DNA of 64,000 bases from Sphaerisporangium dianthi (GTDB lineage Bacteria > Actinomycetota > Actinomycetes > Streptosporangiales > Streptosporangiaceae). Position numbers and translations under genes: made by a program. Location: NCBI RefSeq assembly GCF_042654065.1, contig NZ_JBHSFP010000006.1:186001-250000 (forward strand), given 5' to 3'. The notes beneath the pieces were generated by a model that was not told the DNA's origin, ran no database searches, and saw nothing but the letters and a program-made list of their open reading frames with translations. Shown piece by piece: positions 25,494 through 33,831 of the stretch (its first letter is position 1; each line of letters opens with the position of its first letter).

Positions 25494-26285
25494 TCAGCTT
25501 CGCGCGCTGAGCGTGCTCGGTTCTGGTTGCGCGTCGGTCGCACGGCTGAGGCCGACGGCCGAGGCCGCGACCAGCAGGACGAGCGTCCATCTCAGGTCGC
25601 GCGCCACATCCGGCAGGAATCTCATCGACGACAGGTGAAGCAGCGCCGCGGCGGCCACGGCGTACGGGATCAGCAGGAGCCGGCGGGTGACCTGGTCGCC
25701 GGCCGGCCGGCGGGCGACCAGCGAGACGAGCACGACCATCAGGGCGATGGCCACGAGCACTGGCGTGGCGGCGAGCAGCAGCCGGGCGGGCCCCAAGGGC
25801 AGGCTCAGCGGATTGCCGTGGGCGCCGCCATCGCTGCGTGGCCAGTTGTGGGTCGCGCCCGTGAACGACGCCGTGACCACCGCGGCCGCCGCCACCGCCA
25901 TGACCGATCGCCGGCGTACGCGGCCGTCCGGATAGAGAGACATGGCGATCAGCGGTATCAGCAGCACCTGAGGTATCCACACCCAGTACGTCAGCCAGCC
26001 GTCGAAGCCGATCTCGTTGCCGATCTCCGGGAACGGCGGCCCGACCCGCTCCCAGAGCCAGAAGACCGGTTCGATGGAGCCGAGCAGCCCGCTGACGACG
26101 AAGACCAGCCCGATCCGCCGGGTCACGGCCCGTCCGGCCAGCCATCCGCCCGCGGCGAGAGAGACGACAGTGAGCACGGTCGCGCCCGCCGTGTCATCCG
26201 CCAGGCCCATGGCGATGGAGAGCGCGTAGCGGGCGACGGTCGCGGCGATCGCCACCCCGACGATGGTCCACAACGCGACCCGCAT
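25494..26285 (-). CDS. Membrane protein like a histidine-kinase sensor module
   Basis: The 263-residue product has about seven hydrophobic helices. G-W-L-A-G-R, a P-x-F-W-L-W-E-R loop and the L-Y-P-D-G-R-V-R-R-R motif recall the N-terminal membrane domain of actinobacterial sensor histidine kinases, but the protein ends with no dimerisation-histidine or ATPase domain. ATG 26285 is supported by GGAGG about eight bases upstream; the longer frame has no such signal. It may be a remnant or a stand-alone membrane protein. It lies between a tetR-tail fragment and, on its other side, a weaker tetR-tail-like stretch. Confidence 0.6.
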   Translation of the reverse strand: MRVALWTIVGVAIAATVARYALSIAMGLADDTAGATVLTVVSLAAGGWLAGRAVTRRIGLVFVVSGLLGSIEPVFWLWERVGPPFPEIGNEIGFDGWLTYWVWIPQVLLIPLIAMSLYPDGRVRRRSVMAVAAAAVVTASFTGATHNWPRSDGGAHGNPLSLPLGPARLLLAATPVLVAIALMVVLVSLVARRPAGDQVTRRLLLIPYAVAAAALLHLSSMRFLPDVARDLRWTLVLLVAASAVGLSRATDAQPEPSTLSARS

Positions 26286-26402
26286 GACCCGCTCCTCCAT
26301 TGCTCGTTGACCGCCACTGCCTTCGCCGTCCATGCCGCCATGCCCGGCCGCGTGGCCTGAGGTTTCGAACGCCGTCGCGGGCGTGCGCACCGACGGCCGA
26401 GA

Positions 26403-27662
26403 CTAACCCAGCTCGTAATTCAGGATCCTTTTCCGGTAAGGGTGGACGAGCCGGTACAGCTTGCCGAGCATCTCGACCTCGTCCTCGTAGAAGTTCGTCT
26501 CCAGATCGCGGAACATGAACCGGGACGGCTGTGGCCTGCCATGCGCCATGAGAATGAGCGGCCTGTTCGCGCCGCGCGCTATGCCGGCCTCGATGAGCGC
26601 GTTCCGATTGTCCTCCGAGACGTCGGCGACCACGAAACGAGCATGGGATATCCGCTCGATGATGGCGCGCTGGGCCTGCTGTTCGTGGAGATACTGCCCC
26701 ATGACGCAGTCCATTCCGGTGACCGCGCGGATCAGGCCGCAGACGTGCTCATTGGCGGGATTCGAGAGCGACCCCGCGTAGAACGCGTAGTCCGGTGTGC
26801 GCGGCGGCTCGTAATATTCGCGCACGGCGTCGACGGCCTGCGCCAGCACCGAGAAGTTCGCGAGCTCGTCCGTCCGGTACACCCGCCCGTCCATGGCGTC
26901 CTCCGTCAGGCCCTCCGGCACGACGACACCCGGATCCGCGACCAGCAGGTACGGCAGCCCCAGCGACTGGGCTATGCCCACCTCCTCCAGGATGTACGGG
27001 GAGGTCCGCCCGCGCGCGTCCCGCAACGGCATGATCGCGAGCAGCGCGCCGCAACTACGGATGATGGACCCGACCCGCGTCGCCCGGTCGGCCCGCTGCT
27101 GGTCGATCGAGTCGCCGACGAGCCGGTATCCCGACCCGGCGAAGGCCGAGCAGATCTCGTCCGCGGGGCCCGACTCGCTGCTCCGCCACGTCCGGCTGAC
27201 GTACAGGTCGTTCGCGTCCTTCGGTGACACCGTGGTCGCGTCCGTGTGCAGCGCGCACAGCAGGCGATACGCGGTCTCGGCCGTCAGCCCGCTTTCCGGC
27301 ATATTGATGTAGACGGTCGTCTCCAGCGGCTTCGGAATCTCCACGTCATCGATCTTGACGGCCAGAATGCGAAAGGCGGGATCGGCCGCACGCTGGCCTA
27401 TCGCGGCCGCGCATTCCTCGCGCACCCATCCGGAACGCACGGAGGCGCGGGACACCACGATGATGATTCCCCTCGCCTGCCCCATCGCCTCGGGAAGGCT
27501 GTAACTGACGGACGACGCCACCGGCAGGCGGTCCTCGTCCCACCAGATCCTGACGTCCGCTACCTGCGCCAGCCAGGCGGCCAGCGCGACGACGAACTTC
27601 CGCTCTTCGTGCGCGTAGCTGATGAACAGCTGATATGGCCGATCTCGCAGCGGTACGAACAT
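26403..27662 (-). CDS. TIR-domain protein with two nucleotide-binding-like modules
   Basis: The 419-residue protein starts with a TIR domain (residues 8-130): L-F-I-S-Y-A-H-E-E, a W-D-E-D loop, and W79-x3-E83, the position of the NAD-cleaving glutamate in active TIRs. The middle domain (about 170-290) has S-P-Y-I-L-E-E-V-G-I-A, and the third (about 300-419) has V-A-D-V-S-E-D-N-R-N-A-L-I-E-A-G-I-A, the D..N.N...E.G.A pattern of nucleoside 2-deoxyribosyltransferase-like folds. It probably makes or senses a nucleotide in defence. No signal peptide is present. The gene stands alone, 263 bp from the ATPase gene in the same direction; an ATP-sensing or anti-phage partnership is only an inference. 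Confidence 0.8.
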   Translation of the reverse strand: MFVPLRDRPYQLFISYAHEERKFVVALAAWLAQVADVRIWWDEDRLPVASSVSYSLPEAMGQARGIIIVVSRASVRSGWVREECAAAIGQRAADPAFRILAVKIDDVEIPKPLETTVYINMPESGLTAETAYRLLCALHTDATTVSPKDANDLYVSRTWRSSESGPADEICSAFAGSGYRLVGDSIDQQRADRATRVGSIIRSCGALLAIMPLRDARGRTSPYILEEVGIAQSLGLPYLLVADPGVVVPEGLTEDAMDGRVYRTDELANFSVLAQAVDAVREYYEPPRTPDYAFYAGSLSNPANEHVCGLIRAVTGMDCVMGQYLHEQQAQRAIIERISHARFVVADVSEDNRNALIEAGIARGANRPLILMAHGRPQPSRFMFRDLETNFYEDEVEMLGKLYRLVHPYRKRILNYELG

Positions 27663-27864
27663 CCGTTATCACCAACGGCCCACGCGGAAGGGGAAAGACC
27701 CGGCTAAGACCTACCAGCCTACCGATCTCCCCCTCGATGCCGTGAGGAGAGCGCAGGTTTCCTCTGCCCCGGCGGCAGTGGTGAAAGCCCAGGTGAAAGC
27801 CGTCCGGGATTGAGGGGCTTCCGCGTCAGGAAAGACGGAACGTTCGTGATCGATGTGCGTCCTC

Positions 27865-27917
27865 GGACGGCGGTGGACCGGCGGTCCGCGCCGTCCTCAC
27901 GGCGCACCGTCCGTGAG
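27865..27917 (-). terminator. Tandem hairpin terminator
   Basis: Two hairpins lie just past the stop of the AAA ATPase gene: GGACGGCG/CGCCGTCC with an inner GGACC/GGTCC stem (27865-27896), and CTCACGG/CCGTGAG (27896-27917). They are a plausible transcription stop for the minus-strand gene. Confidence 0.55.
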
Positions 27918-27925
27918 ATGCGGTT

Positions 27926-29401
27926 TCAGCCCTGCCCGTAGAGCATCGGCACGTCCACCAGCACCACATCGGGGTTCTGCCGCGCCTCGGCGCGCAGAGC
28001 GTCGTCGAAGCCCGCGCCGCTGTAACAGGCGAGCACCGTGTTCGCCGTCTCATACCCCTTGGCCGCCAGCAGGTCGCGGGCCCGGCGCAGCCGGCCGAGG
28101 TGGCGAAGGTCCATGACCTTGTCCCATTTGGCCTCGCCCAATGACTTGATCTCACGCGGTTCGCCCGGATAGGGCACGCCGAGAACGGCGATGTCCACGT
28201 CGATCTGTGCCTTGTCGTGCGGATCGGCCACCGTTCCGGCCACTACCTCGCCGATGCCTCCCTCGCCGAAGTGGTGCCGCCCGTAGCGCAGGGCGTACTC
28301 CCGGCAGAGGTTCTCGAAGTGCGGGCCAATGACCTTCGACAGGAAGCGCTGACGTGAGCGCCCCCAGACCTCCTCGGCCAGACCGAGGCTGAGATCGGTC
28401 CATTCAGGACGCATGATCGCCTGATAGAAGGTGATCAGCGGCTCGGCGATGCGGTACCGCGTCCGTCCGGTCCTGAAGGCGTCCTTCTCCTTGACGAGAA
28501 GGCCGCAGTCCTCCAGGACGTTGAGCGGATGGGCGATGTCCGATGACTTGTGCCCGATGTGGCTGGCTATGCCCCCCCAGGTGTTGTTGCCCTCCGCGAC
28601 CGCCGCCAGTACCGAGTGATACAGGGCGGTGTCACGAATGGCCGGCTCCTCGGCCAGCAGGTACCGCCCTTCGCGGAACAGGGAGGTCCGCCGGTTGAGC
28701 ACGGTGCGCGCCACCCACGCGTCGAAGTCCTCCGGCGAAGCCGGCCGGTCGCCCGCCACGAACTCGTCCCGGTATGCCGGAGTGCCGCCGACGATCGCAT
28801 GGAGCATCACGGCCAGCCGAGGATCCGACACCTCCCAGAAGTCGGCCGCCTCGCGGTACGGCAGTGACTGGACGAGGAGCTCCAGGCGCGCACGCCCGCG
28901 CAGCGGCGCCTGCCCGGCCAGGACCTTGCCCATGACCGACAGCGCCGAGCCGCAGATGAGCACACGCGCGTTGCTGCTCCCTCCGTGGGTGCGCCCGCGC
29001 AGGTCGATCTCCTGCTTGAGGAGGGACGGGATGGCGGGGTTGGCCTTCATCAGGTATGGGAACTCGTCGATGACCAGCGGCATCGGGCGTTCCCTCGGCA
29101 GGGAGAAGAAGAAGGTCAGCGCGTCGCGCCAGTCGGCGAACGGGTACCCCACCGGCGAGCCGGTGTGCCGGGCGAGCGCCATGCCGAACAGGCGCAGCAA
29201 CTCGACGTCCGTTCCCTCGGTCGCCTCGAAGAAGAAGCCGCCCAGCGCTTCGGCGAGCGACCGCAGCAGGAACGTCTTCCCCTGACGCCGCCGGCCGCTG
29301 ACCACGCCGAACGCCACCTCCGCCTGCGTTCCGGTGGCGAACTCGCGCAGCGCCTCCCACTCCCAGTCCCGCCCGAAGATGTGCCCCGGCTTTTCCACCA
29401 A
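27926..29401 (-). CDS. AAA ATPase with DUF234-like C-terminus
   Basis: The 491-residue ATPase begins with an archaeal-type AAA domain: F-G-R-D at residues 9-12, Walker A G-R-R-R-Q-G-K42-T and Walker B L-V-I-D-E-F-P. A winged helix follows (about residues 255-320, with H-P-L-N-V-L-E-D-C-G-L-L). The C-terminal domain has D-V-D-I-A-V-L and R-E-I-K-S-L, the D...ExK pattern of restriction-like nucleases seen in DUF234 proteins. Such genes are often mobile and their function is unproven. ACTGAAGT repeats and a 16-bp palindrome lie just upstream and may be its operator. It sits beside a TIR gene, which hints at a defence neighbourhood. Confidence 0.85.
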   Translation of the reverse strand: MVEKPGHIFGRDWEWEALREFATGTQAEVAFGVVSGRRRQGKTFLLRSLAEALGGFFFEATEGTDVELLRLFGMALARHTGSPVGYPFADWRDALTFFFSLPRERPMPLVIDEFPYLMKANPAIPSLLKQEIDLRGRTHGGSSNARVLICGSALSVMGKVLAGQAPLRGRARLELLVQSLPYREAADFWEVSDPRLAVMLHAIVGGTPAYRDEFVAGDRPASPEDFDAWVARTVLNRRTSLFREGRYLLAEEPAIRDTALYHSVLAAVAEGNNTWGGIASHIGHKSSDIAHPLNVLEDCGLLVKEKDAFRTGRTRYRIAEPLITFYQAIMRPEWTDLSLGLAEEVWGRSRQRFLSKVIGPHFENLCREYALRYGRHHFGEGGIGEVVAGTVADPHDKAQIDVDIAVLGVPYPGEPREIKSLGEAKWDKVMDLRHLGRLRRARDLLAAKGYETANTVLACYSGAGFDDALRAEARQNPDVVLVDVPMLYGQG

Positions 29402-29418
29402 GAGTCATCACCCCGATA

Positions 29419-29450
29419 CTGAAGTACGATCCACTGAAGTGTACTTCAGC
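29419..29450. promoter_or_regulatory. ACTGAAGT repeats and palindrome
   Basis: ACTGAAGT occurs at 29419-29426 and again within CTGAAGTGTACTTCAG (29435-29450), a 7+2+7 palindrome, 18 to 49 bp upstream of the AAA ATPase start. Two half-sites plus a full palindrome suggest a regulator-binding site. Confidence 0.5.
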
Positions 29451-29602
29451 ATCGGCTTGCGATCGGCGCGATCCGGAGCTTCGACAGGGTCGTCCGCACA
29501 GCCATCGCGGGGCATCGGCGCACCTCACCGCGATGGCTGCCGGCTCGTCAGGCGTCCGAGAGCGAGTGCGGACGAACACCCGTGACATCAGAAGGACCAC
29601 CG

Positions 29603-30472
29603 TCAGCCGGTGGCGTCGAGGACCTCGCGCAGCTTGCGAGCGAAGGCCTCAGGCTGCCCTGCGTAGCCGTGCTCGCCGCCGAGGAAGCCGCCGTGGTGGC
29701 TCGGGAAGACCGTCGCCTCCTGCCCGAGGAGTTCGGCCGTCGCCACCGAGGTGCGTCCGGTGAAGGTGTCCCCGGTTTCCTCGCCCACCGCGATCACGAC
29801 CCGGGTCGGCGCGGAGGTGAGCGCGTCGACGTCGGGCCGGTAGCTGCTGACCGCCCACGACCGGTCGGAGAGCAGCGGATCGTCACGGGAGCCGTCGTCC
29901 TCGGCCGGCATCCCGAACGCGGCGGGATCCGGCGCGGGCTGGGCGAAGTAGTCGTCGGTGTACTCGCCCTGCCACGAGGTCATCGCGATGAAGGCCGCCA
30001 TGCCGGCACCCCGGCCTTTGTCCTCGTACGCATCCCGGACGCCGGCCCGGGCACGCTCGGCGGCCTGGGCATCGGAGATCACGGGAATGAGCGGCGGCTC
30101 GTGCGCCACCAGGGTGGTCACGTCATCGGGGTACGCCGCCACGAGGGCGAGCGCGGTCACCGCACCGCCGCTGCTCGCGAACATCTCGACCGGGCCCGCG
30201 CCGAGCGCCTCGATGAGGGCGTGCACGTCGCCGGCCTGGACTCCGGGCGCATGGTCGACCCGGCCGTCCTTGCGGGTGCTGCGGCCGAGGCCGCGCGGGT
30301 CGTAGGTGACCACGGTGCGGTCGGTGAAATGCGACGCCAGCGCGCCGAAGCCGCTGGCGTCCATGGGCTGGCCGATCATGACCAGCGGTGGCCGTCCATC
30401 GGCGGTCGGCAGCGGGCCGTGGACGTCGTAGGCGAGGTCGACCTCGGGAGTTTCGAGTATGTGCGTAGCCAT
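29603..30472 (-). CDS. Alpha/beta hydrolase
   Basis: The 289-residue alpha/beta-fold hydrolase has an oxyanion region near V-M-I-G-Q-P, D-P-R-G-L-G-R-S, a nucleophile elbow F-A-S-S-G-G-A-V (a variant of G-x-S-x-G) near residue 100, and a C-terminal histidine in P-S-H-H-G-G-F. No signal peptide is seen. The substrate is unknown; ester or lactone hydrolysis is typical. AAGGGG upstream of ATG 30472 fits a ribosome-binding site. It stands alone between the ATPase and a minus-strand AAA gene. Confidence 0.83.
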   Translation of the reverse strand: MATHILETPEVDLAYDVHGPLPTADGRPPLVMIGQPMDASGFGALASHFTDRTVVTYDPRGLGRSTRKDGRVDHAPGVQAGDVHALIEALGAGPVEMFASSGGAVTALALVAAYPDDVTTLVAHEPPLIPVISDAQAAERARAGVRDAYEDKGRGAGMAAFIAMTSWQGEYTDDYFAQPAPDPAAFGMPAEDDGSRDDPLLSDRSWAVSSYRPDVDALTSAPTRVVIAVGEETGDTFTGRTSVATAELLGQEATVFPSHHGGFLGGEHGYAGQPEAFARKLREVLDATG

Positions 30473-30631
30473 AACGGTGTATACCCCTTGCGCGTCGAGA
30501 ACTCATCGGACCCTACGCCCGCGCCATCCCGAAGTCCGGATGCAGGGCCGATGCCTTCTCACCCGCTGACAAGCGGGTGCTGGTGGGGGCCTCAGTTTGC
30601 GGTGGTGAGCCTGACGGCGATGGCAGGCCTA

Positions 30632-31486
30632 TCAGGTGCCGATCGGTTCGGCCATTCGCTGCCCCGGGCGGAGTTGACCGCCACGCATGAGCTCGCCGAG
30701 GGTGGTCCGCCTGTCCTGGAGAAGGCGTCGGCTGACCTCGTCGATCTCACCGATCAAGGTGATCCCATCGGTCATGCTCACCACCCTGACGGAGTCCGGA
30801 TCGACATCGTCCCGATCGAGGAGGTCGGCGCTCTGCGTGGTGATCACAACCTGTACCCGCTCGCTCGCCTCGGTCAGCGCGTCGAACAAGGCGCCGGCGG
30901 CGGCCGGATGCAGGGCGGCCGCCGGCTCCTCGATGTCCAGGTGATGGAAGAGCATGTCCCGGAGATCGTGATACGCGTTGCTGAAGTCCTCCTGGGTGGC
31001 GGCCAGCGGTAGGTAGAGACGGTCCCGCTCGATGCCTCCGCCGCCGAGGATCAGGCCGGCCCGCGTGTCGAATCGGATTTCCTTCGATCTGGAATCGTCC
31101 TGGTCATGGCGGATGACGCAGTGCTCCTCCTTGACCAGCAGCGGCCGGCGTCCGGTGGAGTCCCGGCCGATCGCGAATGCGTACTCGACCAGCGACGGCT
31201 TCCCGGCAGCCTGGATGACGAACTCCACATGAATGGTGAACTCATCCGCGGCATCGGGCGCCTGCCTGAGCACTTCGTTCAGGCCACCACGTTTGGCCAC
31301 AGCATCGGCCGGCGTCGTGTTCAGGGCGTCCGCCACGAACCGGAGCGCGTCCACGAAGTTACTCTTCCCCGCCCCGTTGGGCCCCAGCAGGACCAGCAGT
31401 GAGCTGAAGGCGACCTCGCAACTGGCGATGCTCTTGTAGTTCGTCACCCGCACCCGCCGCAGAAACGGCACCGTCCGCCCCATCAC
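30632..31486 (-). CDS. RecF/OLD-like AAA ATPase, internally shortened
   Basis: The 284-residue product has an SMC/RecF-type N-terminus (V-T-N-Y-K-S-I, Walker A G-P-N-G-A-G-K-S) and a C-terminal Walker B/D-loop (I-E-E-P-A-A-A-L-H-P), then V-V-I-T-T-Q-S-A-D-L-L-D. Homologues I know are near 380-420 residues; here the segment between F-H-H and L-D-I-E-E-P, which should hold the ABC signature, is missing while the frame stays open. It may be an inactive deletion product. GTG 31486 or ATG 31483 are the possible starts, with GGGAG just upstream. It is next to the RsbW-like gene. Confidence 0.75.
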   Translation of the reverse strand: MMGRTVPFLRRVRVTNYKSIASCEVAFSSLLVLLGPNGAGKSNFVDALRFVADALNTTPADAVAKRGGLNEVLRQAPDAADEFTIHVEFVIQAAGKPSLVEYAFAIGRDSTGRRPLLVKEEHCVIRHDQDDSRSKEIRFDTRAGLILGGGGIERDRLYLPLAATQEDFSNAYHDLRDMLFHHLDIEEPAAALHPAAAGALFDALTEASERVQVVITTQSADLLDRDDVDPDSVRVVSMTDGITLIGEIDEVSRRLLQDRRTTLGELMRGGQLRPGQRMAEPIGT

Positions 31487-31597
31487 ACTCCCTGCGCCGT
31501 CGTGACGTCGATCTGTCCGGTCAACGTCGACGTGATCTCGAATACTGCGGTCGTCAGTGCCCGGCCAAGAGACAGTCGGCGACTGCCGCCGTCGTGT

Positions 31598-32497
31598 CTA
31601 GCGTGGGTGATGGCCGTTGCCGGTGACCGGGGGAGGCATGGCCGGGTCCATGGGCGTTCGCGGGCGGGGGATCAGCCTCTCGGGAGTACTGCGCGCCTCT
31701 CGCGATGGAGCCGGCCGGGTCTTCCAGCGGGCCCACACCGTCTTGCCCGGGCCGTCGGCCAGGGGGATGACGCCGTAGTCGCCGGCCAGCGCCGCCACGA
31801 TCGGTAGCCCGCGCCCGTGGTCGGCGTCGAGTCCCAGGTCGAGCCGCCGAGGTGTCCCAGGGCCGTGATCGGTGACGCGGACGCTCAGCTCGCCGGACGT
31901 GGACCACAGGGAGAGGCGGATCGGGGGCGCACCGTGGGAAATGGCGTTCCCCAGCAATTCCCCGATCACCAGAACCACATCGTCGGCGAGATGGGCGAGA
32001 TCCCACGCGATGAGCACCTCGTTCGCCATGTGCCGCGCCTTGCCGACCGCCGCCAACTCGTGCGGCAGGTCCCAGCTGACGGTACGAAGACCGTCCGGTG
32101 TTTCGATCATCGATGCTCCTTGGGGAGAGAGCGCGGTGAGTTTCGGTGTCCGGCCCGGGTTCATCGGCTGCCACCGAACCCTGGGCCGTGGATCGATGTC
32201 GCGGGAGGTAAGCGAGGTCACTTCGGCCTCACGCATGAGATCGCGCAGCTCGTCGGCCGATCGGGCTTCCACCATCAGCGGCACGGGAGCCGGCCAAGTG
32301 GCGACCGCATAGAACCGCCGACTACCCACCCCGTACCAGACGGCCCACGTCGGCTCCAGCTGATCGATGTGCTCAGCAGTGGCACGTTCAGCGGCGTCCC
32401 AGCCTTTGGGCACAACTCGCTGTTCGACGGTTCCGCGTCGGTGCTGCCCCTTCGCCCTGTCCGCCGCCATGTGGCCGTTCTTTGAAGTGAGCGCCAC
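31598..32497 (-). CDS. RsbW-like anti-sigma factor kinase
   Basis: The 299-residue protein has a C-terminal HATPase_c domain (about residues 140-260) with the N-box E-L-L-G-N-A-I-S-H-G, the G1 box D-H-G-P-G and the G2-like H-G-R-G-L. A longer N-terminal domain of unknown type precedes it. Such kinases in actinomycetes bind sigma factors or anti-sigma antagonists, and many lie beside XRE-DUF5753 and DUF397 genes, as here. It is divergent from the XRE gene. The start is uncertain: GTG 32497 or ATG 32470. Confidence 0.8.
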   Translation of the reverse strand: MALTSKNGHMAADRAKGQHRRGTVEQRVVPKGWDAAERATAEHIDQLEPTWAVWYGVGSRRFYAVATWPAPVPLMVEARSADELRDLMREAEVTSLTSRDIDPRPRVRWQPMNPGRTPKLTALSPQGASMIETPDGLRTVSWDLPHELAAVGKARHMANEVLIAWDLAHLADDVVLVIGELLGNAISHGAPPIRLSLWSTSGELSVRVTDHGPGTPRRLDLGLDADHGRGLPIVAALAGDYGVIPLADGPGKTVWARWKTRPAPSREARSTPERLIPRPRTPMDPAMPPPVTGNGHHPR

Positions 32498-32703
32498 GGA
32501 TTCACTCGGCCTTTCTGGATCAGTGCTGATCGGACATGTCGGTTATAGTGACGAGTTGATTACGCCCTGTCACTGGCCACACATCATGGCGCTTGCGATG
32601 CCAACTTTCAAGGCCGAAAGACAACTGACCGGATTCGGTCAATCACTCACAGTGCATAGAGGTGATGCGTAGGATCGGCCACTGATCGTGAAGGAGGCAT
32701 CAC
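32498..32703. promoter_or_regulatory. Divergent regulatory region with TGACCG palindrome
   Basis: The 206 bp between the RsbW-like and XRE genes is AT-richer than its surroundings and must carry both promoters. TGACCGGATTCGGTCA at 32626-32641 is a 6-4-6 palindrome about 65 bp upstream of the XRE start and is a likely autoregulatory site. AAGGAGG at 32689-32695 is the XRE ribosome-binding site. Confidence 0.5.
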
Positions 32704-33561
32704 ATGGCCGGTAGTCCTACCGTCAAACGGCGACGTCTCAGCGCCGAGCTCATCCGGCTTCGTGAACAGGCCGGCTTGACCCATGATGAAGTCTGTAAGC
32801 ATCTGGAGTGGTCGCGCGGACGCCTGACCCATATGGAGCAGAACAAGTGGACACGGCCGGACGTCGGTAACATCCGGCTCCTTCTCGACCTCTATGGCGT
32901 CACCGACCCCAAAGTTCGGGAAGCCGTGTTGAACCTGGCGCGGCAGTCCAGAGAGAAGGGCTGGTGGCAGAGCTACAAGGACATCTTCCAGGGCAGCCTG
33001 CCTGGTTTCGAGGCGGATGCCACGCAGTTGCGAACGTACGAGATAGCGTTCGTGCCCGGTTTGCTCCAGACGATGACGTACGCGACAGCGATCTTCCGGG
33101 CCGGCCAGGTGTTAGAAGAAGATCAAGCGGCCGTGACCCGTCGCGTTGAGGGCCGCATGGCGCGCCAGGGAATCCTGCGCCGAGAAGATCCACCCGAACT
33201 GTGGGCGGTCATCGACGAGGCGGCTCTGCTGAGGCTGGTCGGCGGTGTCGACGTCATGGCGGAACAGCTCAAGCACATCATCGAGATGGCGAAGCTCCCC
33301 AACATCACGATCCAGGTACTTCCCAACTCGGCCGGCGCCCACGTGGCGATGGCCTGCGGCTTCGTCATTCTGGACTTCGCGGGAGACCTCGATCCATCCA
33401 TCGTCTATATGGAAACGCCTACAGATTCGCTGTTCCTGGAAAGACCAGAGGAGGTGCAGGCATATACGCTGATTCATAACCGCGTCCTCGCCGCGGCGCT
33501 CACAGCGGAAGAGTCGGTCACCTACATCGCATCGTTGATCGCTCGTCTACAACGAGAGTAG
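32704..33561 (+). CDS. XRE regulator with DUF5753 (Scr1-type)
   Basis: The 285-residue regulator has an N-terminal XRE helix-turn-helix (about residues 12-65; L-R-E-Q-A-G-L-T, W-S-R-G-R-L-T-H-M-E). The DUF5753 domain (about 95-280) has F-V-P-G-L-L-Q-T and P-N-I-T-I-Q-V-L-P. This family, with DUF397 partners, includes WhiJ-like developmental regulators. AAGGAGG lies eight bases before ATG 32704. The DUF397 gene starts eight bases after its stop, so they are one operon. Confidence 0.92.
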   Translation: MAGSPTVKRRRLSAELIRLREQAGLTHDEVCKHLEWSRGRLTHMEQNKWTRPDVGNIRLLLDLYGVTDPKVREAVLNLARQSREKGWWQSYKDIFQGSLPGFEADATQLRTYEIAFVPGLLQTMTYATAIFRAGQVLEEDQAAVTRRVEGRMARQGILRREDPPELWAVIDEAALLRLVGGVDVMAEQLKHIIEMAKLPNITIQVLPNSAGAHVAMACGFVILDFAGDLDPSIVYMETPTDSLFLERPEEVQAYTLIHNRVLAAALTAEESVTYIASLIARLQRE

Positions 33562-33568
33562 AGGCAAG

Positions 33569-33766
33569 ATGGATCACCCGTCGCTGTCACCTACATGGCA
33601 CAAGAGCTCCTACAGCGGCCAGCAGGAGAACTGTGTTGAGGTGGCGCATCTGGATCGGACACGAGCCGTAAGAGACAGTAAGCGACCGGTCGGGCCCGTC
33701 CTGTTGTTCTCCTCATCGGATTGGCAGGAGTTCATCGCCGGAGTCAAGCGTGGGGACTTCGTCTGA
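33569..33766 (+). CDS. DUF397 protein
   Basis: The 65-residue protein carries the DUF397 signature: W-H-K-S-S-Y-S-G near the start, E-N-C-V-E-V-A, R-D-S-K, and a closing W-Q-E-F-I-A-G-V-K-R-G-D-F. Such proteins are the small partners of XRE/DUF5753 regulators, and some form toxin-antitoxin-like or regulatory pairs. AGAGG lies just before ATG 33569. It is co-transcribed with the regulator upstream. Confidence 0.93.
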   Translation: MDHPSLSPTWHKSSYSGQQENCVEVAHLDRTRAVRDSKRPVGPVLLFSSSDWQEFIAGVKRGDFV

Positions 33767-33831
33767 CACCATGCGGTGAAGATCGCAGCGAGCGGTACCG
33801 GTCAACGGCGTGAGTACGGCGCCTGCGAACC

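Noticed and set aside
27663..27925. Possible small gene between the TIR and ATPase genes
   Set aside because: Only hairpins and short frames without ribosome-binding sites are present.
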